Origin: Hypericum androsaemum
Taxonomy: Eukaryota > Streptophyta > Magnoliopsida > Malpighiales > Hypericaceae
Direction of reading: 5' to 3'
NCBI GenBank assembly: GCA_963995505.1
Contig: OZ023196.1
Location: 11,529,106 to 11,593,105 of the forward strand
DNA length: 64,000 nt
Shown: in pieces, positions 55,497 through 64,000 of the stretch
Numbering within the stretch: position 1 is the stretch's first letter
Layout: each line of letters opens with the position of its first letter
Position numbers and translations under genes: made by a program
The notes under the pieces: generated by a model
What the model was told of the DNA's origin: nothing
What the model saw: the letters and a program-made list of their open reading frames with translations, nothing else
Databases searched by the model: none

Positions 55497-55807
55497 ACTT
55501 CCTTTATCCTCGAACTCTTAGAGCTTGTACTCTTTGCCATTTCTTGATCTCGAGCACACCTCAAGACCCTTCTCATCAATGGAGGTCTTGTAGCATGACG
55601 AACCACCCAAGAATGCCACTGGTCCCGGTCCCCTCACTTGGACAATTCAAGTTTCACACCTTTTCGGAAATCGCTACCTCTTGAAAAGCTCACTCTCTGC
55701 TCTCTAAGACCACAATGCTCATGAAGACCCAACTCCATGGTCTTCAAGATTGGTAGCTTCCCTTTTGAATAAAGCACCTTCATCCCCTTCTCACTCACAT
55801 GGCCACC

Positions 55808-56289
55808 TTACCACTCACGGGTGTTTCTCATCGCATACAACGTCTCCTCCTCCACTCCTCGAGCCACCACCATGGCTCCTTTGGTGATCTTCCATGACCC
55901 GCGGTCAAAGGCCACACCATAGCCTTCCTCATCCAATTGCCCCACGGATAGCAAGTTCCTCCTCAACCCGGGAACATGCCTAACACCATTCAACCGCAAC
56001 ACACATCCATTAGGGGTTTTGATTCGAAAATCTCCCTTGCTCACAACTTGCAAAAGCTCATCATTCGCTAGACAAACCTTACCAAAGTCACCTAAGATAT
56101 ACCGCTCCATCATCCCCGTATCACTACAAGAATGAAACGATGCTCCTGAATTCACAACCCACCCCTCCAATGGACTACACTCACTTAAGACCAAAGCATC
56201 TTCGATCTCTTCCACGGTTGCATTTACCGACTCGTCCTCCCTCTTCTTTGGTGCCTTGCACTCATCTCTATAGTGACCATACTTGTCAC
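55808..56289 (-). pseudogene. copia protease and partial zinc knuckle
   Basis: The frame 55808-56215 shows WVVNSGASFHSCSDTGMMER, where the retropepsin DSG motif has Asn in place of the catalytic Asp. It continues RHVPGLRRNLLSVGQLDEEG and ends at ...ETLYAMRNTREW. Upstream on the minus strand the CCHC knuckle is cut at KYGHYRDEC. The protease is therefore predicted inactive in addition to lacking gag. Confidence 0.85.
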
Positions 56290-57950
56290 TAGAGAGAGAG
56301 AGAGAGTTTGAGTTTTGGGTGATCTGACGATGGAGAAGAGCTTGGAAATGGTAATAGCGAAGGCGGAGATGAGGGGAACTACCCTTTTTCTGACTATTCT
56401 GCTCATTTATTAGAGGGAAAAGTTTACTTTAATCAATGTAGTTTCAACCCTTTTTTATTTTGATACTATGTGATTTTAAATACATGAGATTAGCGACTCG
56501 GGTTTCATATTTTGACATTCACGGCTTCTACCATGCAGCCTGGCCACCTAGGTAGGGCTGAGCAAGAAAAACAACAAACCATAAGGCCGCCCCAATCCGA
56601 ACCAAAATTTTGGTTATGGGTTGGACCCAAAAAATGTTGGTTTGGTTGGGGTCTGATTACTGAAAAAAAAATAGTTCTCGCTTCTGCTCCGGATCTCTTT
56701 GTAGAGAATCACAAAGATCCAGACCGAACCATAATTTTCCAAATCATTCATGCTCTACTCTGGAAAATTAATTTTCAATCTCCCATGCAGCCAGAGACCG
56801 AACATATGATTTTGCCACTTGTTAAATTATTTTATGTTTGAAATTGATGAATTTCTCACTTGTTTAATTTTTTGTATATTTGGAATTTATGAGATTATGA
56901 TTAGAGTGGTGGATTACTTTGGAATTTTTTGAATTGTTAAAAATTTCTTAAGGCACAAACGCATAACCCATGGGCTTCTGTTTCGGGCTTCGTTACACAC
57001 GCGTTTACAAAAATTTGTGAAAAGTGTGGTATTGTGTGACCATCTGCTTTAAAGTTGGTAATTCTACGATTTGCCAAAATTTATAATCATGAGTCCCGGT
57101 CAACTGACGCGGAAGTGCACTTTTGCCTAAAGTGTACCGTTGAATCCTAAATTTTTTAACATGGGCTAATTATTACTTTTAAGTACACCTGTATTTATAC
57201 CATTAGGTACTGAATAAGCTAAATATAACCACTTTTGGATTTCAATTTGAAATAAATTTCGCCTCCAAATTCACCCACCTCCGAAACAAATCCACCAACA
57301 TAAAAGATTATTACTTGGCAACCGTACATATAAATGCACATATTCCTGTTATTTATCACACAACTGCATGCAAGCCTTTGCTGCCACTTCTTTAGATCTA
57401 TATTTAACCCAACACACATCTGCACAAAAGTAAGAGGCTCAGTTTAATAAGGAGATTGAGTTTGATTATTTGGGAATGTAGTAAAGTTTAATATTTATTT
57501 GAAATAGTTTCGTTATTTTTTAAATTTACTAACCAACTCAAATCTGTATTAATCGACCCACTAAATGTTCGGATACCATGTGGTATAAAAAGAAACCATG
57601 AAATTTTTAAAAATAACAATGTCAAAAGATATTTGGTCTAATAAAACAAGATGTAGAAGAATTGGCGGAGGTTAAAAATTCAATGATTAACCAATGCAAC
57701 TATTGGTAAAAAAAAATACCTATAAAAAAAACTAAATTCGTTGATTCTTTGCCCAAGCATATGTGTAGTTATGCAAGATTCGATGGAACATTACATCGCA
57801 TTAGTATAATAGACGCTACTTGTTAGAGAATTTTATACTGAAAGTGGATAGTGGTTTAAGCTCAATATAAAAGTGGAAAAGAATTTACCTATCAACTGCA
57901 TGGATTTGGTTTTGACTTTTAACATGGAGATTCTGATCTTTATATTAGAG
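56290..57950. repeat. Segmental duplication, copy B (upstream of ascorbate oxidase)
   Basis: A direct copy of the NF-YB upstream region, beginning AGAGAGTTTGAGTTTTGGGT, GATCTGACGATGGAGAAGAG. In a 200-bp stretch (57238-57440 against 52959-53165) it is nearly identical to copy A by eye. Relative to A it lacks about 460 bp (A 51525-51984) and the insertion/duplication at 52256-52820. Confidence 0.9.
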
Positions 57951-58011
57951 TGGGTTATTCCGGTAGTTTGTTATGTACAAAAAATTTTGTACGATGTTAT
58001 TTCGAATTTCG

Positions 58012-58096
58012 TTCGAATCGGGTGGAATCTTTTAAAGGTGTCAAAACTCTCCCAATTAATTTTTTAGCACCGTTAAAAGATTCTACCCGATTCGAA
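58012..58096. repeat. Near-perfect inverted repeat upstream of ascorbate oxidase
   Basis: The 35-bp arms 58012-58046 (TTCGAATCGGGTGGAATCTT...) and 58062-58096 (...AAGATTCTACCCGATTCGAA) match at 31 of 35 positions with a 15-bp spacer. They lie 72 bp 5' of the TATA box. It could be a MITE relic or a cruciform/RNA hairpin. Confidence 0.85.
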
Positions 58097-58167
58097 TCTG
58101 GATTAGTTAGCACCGTTAACCGAATAGTGTAATATAAAAAGCAATCCACTACTTTACCTACAACCAC

Positions 58168-58176
58168 TATATATAT
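58168..58176 (+). promoter_or_regulatory. TATA box of the ascorbate oxidase gene
   Basis: TATATATAT lies 87 bp 5' of the ATG at 58263, a normal distance for a plant gene with a ~55-nt leader. No other TATA-like motif is closer. Confidence 0.6.
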
Positions 58177-58262
58177 GCTCACACAAACTAATATGAAATA
58201 CACCACACTTCTTCAACCACTCCACCTTTTTGGAGATCAGATTACAGCTAGTTTCTCTCCCA

Positions 58263-61200
58263 ATGGATGCACATAGCCAATGGATTGTGATAATACTAGC
58301 CATAATTGTGGGTCTAATGATCCAACCAAGTAGAGGAGCGAGGACGATGAAGTTCAATTGGCAAGTAGAGTACATTCTCTGGTCGCCGGATTGCCTGGAG
58401 AATGTGGTGATCGGCATCAACGGCCAGTTCCCTGGGCCGACCATCCGGGCTAGAGTAGGAGACACCATCCATGTCGAGCTCACCAATAAGCTCGAAACTG
58501 AGGGTACTGTTATTCACTGGCATGGGATTAGACAGGTAAATTCTTTTAGATTGAACTCGAACCTCCGTCAGTTCATGCTCCGTCAATTCATGGGTTTTGT
58601 TTCTGTGTTTATGTTGTATGGTTGCAACAGCTTGGAACTCCATGGGCAGACGGGACGGCTGCCATCTCCCAATGCGTTATTAACCCGGGAGAGACCTTCC
58701 TCTACCGATTCCAAGTCCAAAAGGTAAGTGATCGATCTCGAGTTCGAACTCTTACACACGCGACATTATTTAATTATTTATTAAAATAATTTTGTCACAG
58801 TTAAAAAATTAAATAGTAAACCAAAAAAATGTTCATGTTGACTGAAACCAGGTAACTTGCTTAAAGATTAATCACTATGATATCATCTAGGAATTTATAA
58901 ATTCAGCTCAAACTATAAAGTCAATAATTAGCGAATTTTCCAATTTTATAAAACTGACATATCATGCTAAATAAATTAGTGATTCTCGATAGATGAGATT
59001 TAATTAGCATTTAGTCGATGATTTTGCAATAAATAGTTAAATTTATGATTTATAATTTTTGGCATCCGACCTACTCGGCCGACTAAAACAGGCGGGAACA
59101 TTCTTCTACCATGGACACTACGGGATGCAACGGTCAGCAGGTTTGTATGGATCGCTGATTGTTGACGTGGCGAAAGGAGAGAAGGAGCCATTCCAATATG
59201 ATGGTGAGCTACACTTGTTGCTCAGCGATTGGTGGCGCGAGACGGCGGTTCAGCAAGAGGCCGGTCTCTCTTCCAAGCCTTTCCGTTGGGTCGGCGAACC
59301 TCAGGTCATTAGCTAACTAATTTAATCACATTTCTTTCTTTTTTTTCCCTATAGATATTACAGTGCGTATATAGGTTAAAATTTAAACGATTCATAGAGC
59401 TATCTTGTTTTTAGATTGAACCATCTGATCCAACCAGATAAACCAATTAGTATGATTGATACCATTTGCCTCTGGTTGAACCGAATGTCAGACTTGAGTG
59501 AAAATTAGCCTAGAGTGTTTTTCAAAGTCAGATCGTAGTGTGATCGCATTTTTTTCAAAACAACTTTCCCTCTCCTCTCTAGTTGATTTGATTTGTTTCT
59601 CTTTTTAATTTATGGGCTGAACTTGGTGTGAACTATTTCAACTGCCTGTACAAACTATTCGAAAATATCAGAATTTAGGTAATTAGTATGCTCTCCGAAT
59701 AGCAATTGCTCGGACAATATAAGGGAGGGGTAGAGATTTGGTTTGAAGTGATGAGGATTTAAACCCTGACATAATTTTACTTTTTTAAATTTCAAGTGGT
59801 TAGTATGGTCTCTAATTTTGCATATATAATAATTTGATATTTTTCTTGATTGACGGTTAAATCGATCAAATTACTCGGTATTGCATTATCTATTAAAACA
59901 TTTAAATAATAATTTTGTTTCCCGGGCATTCTTATTCGATATAGGAAATTATTATTGCTATATATATATCAATACCTAAGCTAAGCAAAAGCCACCTTTC
60001 AAAAAAAAAAAAACCTAAGCAAAAGCCTTTCCTCTTTTCTTTTTTTTTTTGTTGAGAAAAAAGCCTTTTCTCTTTGTTATTATTACGTGTGTTAGGTAGA
60101 AACAGGTCCTGCCAATCTTGACCGGATCGGTTTTTTTTTACATTACATTGCTTGGTTAACACGAAATAGGGAAGTTTCGTTATATTTTTCTTGACTTTCA
60201 TTTTCTTTTCCTTATCAACTTTTGGTATCATTAGTAACAAGTAACAATCAATAAGAATTAGTTCAACTAATTACAGTTGGACAATCTATCTCAAGGATAC
60301 CGACAAACATTTAGATGAACAGATAAGAGAATTGTTCTAATATTACTAAGAGGTTTCGAGTTCGAGACCAAAAACACAATAGTGTTTAATACTAGTTGAG
60401 TTAATTTGTCAACATTAAAAAATTATATTCGGCTTCAACAGTATTTATTAGAGCATTTTAATAATTGTTTGATAATTGAATTAGCAGAGCCTACTTATGA
60501 ATGGACGAGGACAATATAATTGTTCCCTGGCGGCTGCGTTTGGCAACACGTCTACTAGCCGGTGCCAATTTAGCGGAAATGAGCAGTGTGCACCCCAGAT
60601 CCTCAGTGTCCTCCCAAACAAGACTTACAGAATCAGGCTGGCCAGTGCCACTGGCCTAGCTTCCCTCAACTTCGCCATTGGGGTAAGTACATACGTACCC
60701 TCCATTTTGTTTGAAATGATCACTATATATGAATAATTAGCACTTTTGATATTAGAAATATAATATGTATCTTTAATAAATAAATAAAAGTAATAAAGAA
60801 CATGCCATTATGAATATTGACTGACATTGAGTCACCAGCGAAAAAATCTACAAAAGGAATTTAAAAAGTTGGCGGTGTCTAAGAAAAAGAAGAAGCATAG
60901 AGAGAAATGGAAAAGTGGTCTATTGGTACTCTTTTCTGCAATTATTAATCTGTTTCTTTATCTTCAAGACATAAATCGATGCATATTAATCATTATTCCA
61001 TAAAAAAGAGATGGGACCGTTTCAAAAAAAAAGACGAAAATGTGTTTTTTTAAGCAAATTGTACTAAATTTTGGGAACTTTATTCTACTCCCAAAGTAAA
61101 ATTTTTCTATTTTCGTAAGAGTTGGAATCGGCCCGCCTAACCTTAAAAAACGAGATAGAATTTATTATTATCCTACCACCAAGTGTTTGTTAGACGAAAA

Positions 61201-63092
61201 TGAGCTTGGAAGTGTGTCAACCACCAATATCGGAAACAATATTCGCAGGAGACATAGCACTACCAAGTAGTGGTCGGGCCAAAAGGTTCCTGTAACAATA
61301 CTTCAGCTTATTCGAATGCTCGAGTAAAATATCCCGACAGTACCTCAATTAATCTGCAATTGGAGTGGGAATGAAGGAATATAAATGTGACAAGTATATA
61401 TCATGGACGCATGTGGCTAACTTTTCTTAAAAATTATCTGCTCCAGCCACTTACCCTCACCAACTTTATACTTTGTGGAATAGTATTACGTGGATCCATT
61501 TTCATCAATGGATCGTATGTTCTTTTTTCTTGTAGCTAGATTTTTTTTTGTTATACTTCGTGATATTTAGATATTAGTCGACAAACCCATGTTTGAAAGG
61601 ATTAGAATATCTGAAAAGCTACTAAAACTGGTTACGGGTTTTCAATACAAATAGATTTAGCTATTGGTGGTTATTAATATTATATTAGAGAATGTCAAAA
61701 AGCATTTATCTAACATCATAAGTGTGTACAGAGTCAGAAAAGTTCCGAGTTCAAATTCTGGTACGATATAAAAAATTACCTTTAAAAAATTATATTAGAG
61801 AAATGAGTATAAAGCACAATATACTTTAGTTCTTATAATTTGGGAAATGTTATGGAAAATGATATTTATAATCCCCATCACCTTAATAGAAAGAGAAATG
61901 TTCTGGAAACGAGTGCGGGTCAATGAAATGGACATGTCAAATTATGGCCACTTTTCTACCGTATCAGTTGTTGCTCGATTGAATTTACTACGTTAACAAT
62001 TCGACTTTTGATAGTTACGGAGGCAAAAAGATGGATGTAACGTGTAATTTGGTTTTTGTAGGGACACAAAATGGTAGTGGTGGAAGCTGATGGAAATTAC
62101 GTCCAACCATTTTCAGTTGAAGATTTAGACATCTACTCAGGTGAGAGTTTTAACCCTCGGGCACTTTTTTTTCTGTCGTGGTCCCGTAAATTTTAACGAA
62201 ACTTGCGGTTGCAAAAACCTACTCAGGTGAGAGCTACTCTGTGCTATTAAAAACAGATCAAGATCCCTCCAGCAACTACTGGGTCTCCATTGGTATAAGA
62301 GGAAGAAAATCTGCAACCCCTCAAGGCCTAACCATTCTAAACTACTCCCCAACTCCAGCCTCCCAGCTTCCCAACCTCCCGCCTTCTCCAACTCCTCAAT
62401 GGAACGATTTCGATCGAAGCACCGCCTTTTACGGCCGAGTTCTCGCAGCAGAAGGGAGCTCGAAGCCGCCCGCGACTTGTGATCGTCGAATCCTACTCCT
62501 AAACACTCAGAACAAGATCGATGGTTTCATCAAGTGGGCTCTGAACAATGTCTCTCTTGTGTTACCTTCCACACCCTACTTGGGATCCATCAAGTATGGG
62601 ATCAAGAAAGGGTTTGATCAGACCAAACCACCAGAGACATTCTCTGCAGATTACGACATCATGAACCCTCCGGTTAACCCGAACGCGACGACAGGGAATG
62701 GCGTGTACTCGTTGGTCGTAAACTCGACAGTCGACGTGGTTCTGCAGAATGCCAACGTGCTGTCGGGGAATGTCAGCGAGATACATCCCTGGCATTTGCA
62801 TGGTCATGACTTCTGGGTGATAGGACATGGCAGGGGAATGTACCAAGCAACTGACGAGATGAAGTTCAACTTGGAGAATCCTCCGTTGAGGAACACGGCC
62901 GTCGTGTTCCCGTACGGATGGACCGCGATACGAATCGTGGCGGATAATCCGGGTGTGTGGGCGTTCCATTGCCATATTGAGCCACATCTGCACATGGGAA
63001 TGGGAGTAGTGTTTGCAGAGGGCGTTCGCCAAGTAGGCAGAGTACCAAGTCAGGTCCTTGCTTGTGGTTTGACTGCAAAGAAGAACAGGTAA
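58263..63092 (+). CDS. L-ascorbate oxidase (multicopper oxidase)
   Basis: Secreted apoplastic enzyme oxidising L-ascorbate with O2 to monodehydroascorbate and water, controlling apoplastic redox state. Six exons: 58263-58535, 58631-58723, 59092-59304, 60488-60682, 62062-62140, 62227-63092, all GT-AG; 572 aa, the usual length. A hydrophobic signal peptide ([15 protein letters not shown]) precedes [20 protein letters not shown]. Copper ligands are all present: H85-W-H87-G, YH129-G-H131, H471-P-W-H-L-H-G-H, and the type 1/3 motif H532-C533-H534...H538...M543. Also present are [20 protein letters not shown] and the AO-type [12 protein letters not shown]. The start ATG is the first with a signal peptide after the TATA box. 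Intron 5 (62141-62226) looks newly gained from a retroposon. I see no disabling change. Confidence 0.96.
62133..62233 (+). repeat. 15-bp direct repeats flanking ascorbate oxidase intron 5
   Basis: CTACTCAGGTGAGAG occurs at 62133-62147 and 62219-62233. The first contains the 5' splice site (CAG/GTGAGA), the second the 3' splice site (CTACTCAG/GTGAG). The copies differ at the next base on both sides, so the duplication is exactly 15 bp. Confidence 0.97.
62148..62218 (+). mobile_element. 71-bp LINE-like 3' fragment forming most of intron 5
   Basis: The sequence CCTCGGGCACTTTTTTTTCT, GTCGTGGTCCCGTAAATTTT, AACGAAACTTGCGGTTGCAAAAAC matches word for word, with changes, the fragments at 63236-63400 and 18440-18600. 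It ends in a short A-run next to the right-hand duplication, as expected for target-primed insertion in sense orientation. Confidence 0.75.
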
Positions 63093-63229
63093 AAAGGTTT
63101 GACAATTAAGAGGCAGAGGAGGTAGATGCCACTAAAATGACAGTATACAGCTTTAGATTGAATGTTGGGACATGAATGTTTATGCATGTCATTATACAGC
63201 TTATAGATCTTGGTGTACTATTGGGGTTG

Positions 63230-63400
63230 CTTCGCGGCGCTCGGGTATTCTTTCCCTGCCGTGGATTTTTTTTTTACCATAGGATTTTAACGAGAATAGT
63301 GACTGCAATCTCGTTAATTTTCGAGGGTATTTTCTATCTTTGTGTTATTGTGATTGTATGCTATTGGGATGTATTTTATACTAGTGGAGTTTTATTATTA
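63230..63400 (+). repeat. LINE-like 3' fragment in the ascorbate oxidase 3' flank
   Basis: CTCGGGTATTCTTTCCCTGC, CGTGGATTTTTTTTTTACCA, TAGGATTTTAACGAGAATAG, TGACTGCAATCTCGTTAATT and TTCGAGGG align with the intron 5 insert and with 18440-18600. It lies about 140 bp past the stop codon and may be part of the 3' UTR. Confidence 0.6.
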
Positions 63401-64000
63401 AAATCTACCGTTAAAACAAAACTCCTGAAAATTTCAATAATTATTATCACATTGTTATATAGAATATCACAATGCTGTTTCAGTAACAGATTCCATTTGA
63501 TGGGATAAAATTCCCGATTGTGATTGTTTTAACAAATTTCGGGAATGTGCTCGTGTGTGGTGGTCCATGTTACAATGAAATATAAGCCTATAAATACTAG
63601 TAAGATTAAAAACTAATACAAAAGCTAACCAATCTAACTATAACAAATATACTTCAAATATTATATGTTTTTTAACAAATAAAATAAAATAAAATCAATT
63701 TCTACGTTTAAATTCTAGTTTCAAAATACATGCATGAAAATGGGATATAAATTTATTTTCTTTGGTCATGGAAATGGAATTCATCTCTCTTAATAAGTGA
63801 TTCTAAACACATGCACACACGAACAAACAAAAATCAAAAAAATGCACAAACCATTGATTGGTGTTGGTTCGTGCTAATTGTTCCATGTCGGTTGTTAGAG
63901 GAGGTGTACAACTGAATAAATAGAATGGGGAAAGAGTTGAGATTTTTCCAATGAATTCTCAGAAGATGCCAGAGAAACAAATATGCAAAATACAATACTA
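63401..64000. other. Intergenic region at the window end
   Basis: AT-rich, nothing recognised; no gene start is visible before the window ends. Confidence 0.4.

Larger units (their letters stand above)
53818..56289 (-). mobile_element. Truncated, rearranged copia derivative related to the 4929-10357 element
   Basis: One LTR (53818-54523, 706 bp, TGTTGGGAAATTATCC ... CATACCCAACA) shares the palindrome-rich U3 with the full element. Inside it, in minus-strand order from the right edge, are a cut-off CCHC knuckle (YGHYRDEC), a protease region, an integrase zinc region, then a scrambled and shortened pol remnant and a polypurine-tract array. Reverse transcriptase and most of integrase are absent. 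The right edge stops abruptly at 56289, where copy B of the duplication begins, so no 5' LTR is present. Confidence 0.88.

Noticed and set aside
58230..58262. Upstream in-frame start for ascorbate oxidase
   Set aside because: It is a TTG, not ATG. The ATG at 58263 gives a standard signal peptide.

Overview
The window is nuclear DNA from a eudicot plant. The host genes have GT-AG introns and strongest resemblance to Arabidopsis-type families (LBD, FMC1/LYR, RCI2/PMP3, PWWP, NF-YB, ascorbate oxidase). The intergenic DNA is AT-rich and packed with plant transposons: Ty1-copia, Cassandra TRIM, Mutator-like, LINE remnants. I cannot name the species.

Layout. 1-2.1 kb: an LBD1/LBD11-type LOB-domain gene (minus). 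2.5-13.5 kb: a near-complete but inactivated Ty1-copia element (4929-10357, minus) between two solo Cassandra LTRs. 14.1-15.6 kb: a decayed, intron-containing GET4 pseudogene (minus). 19.1-19.8 kb: an FMC1/LYR mitochondrial assembly-factor gene (plus). 21.7-34.1 kb: a transposon cluster with up to four levels of nesting. It holds Mutator-like TIR elements, a Harbinger-like MITE, a solo LTR with a 9 x 55 bp GC-rich minisatellite, a complete Cassandra, a LINE RNase H relic, and a Pack-MULE-like element carrying a beta-1,3-glucanase (GH17) fragment. 34.8-35.7 kb: a two-exon RCI2/PMP3 gene (plus). 39.4-42.8 kb: a large PWWP-domain chromatin protein gene (plus). 48.3-50.4 kb: a six-coding-exon NF-YB gene (minus) with a 6-nt micro-exon. 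50.8-58 kb: an intergenic segment present twice in direct orientation (upstream of NF-YB and upstream of ascorbate oxidase) with a truncated, rearranged copia derivative between the copies. 58.3-63.1 kb: a complete six-exon L-ascorbate oxidase gene (plus).

The host genes are unrelated neighbours, as expected in a plant genome. No operon or pathway cluster is seen. The most interesting item is intron 5 of the ascorbate oxidase gene. It is 86 bp long and looks like a 71-bp retroposon 3'-end fragment flanked by a perfect 15-bp target-site duplication, and the duplication itself supplies both splice sites. Related fragments lie in the FMC1 intron (with a poly(A) tail and a 12-bp duplication), upstream of FMC1, and in the ascorbate oxidase 3' flank. 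This suggests a locally visible case of intron gain.

All coordinates and translations were read by hand. Family names come from recognised motifs, not from searches.
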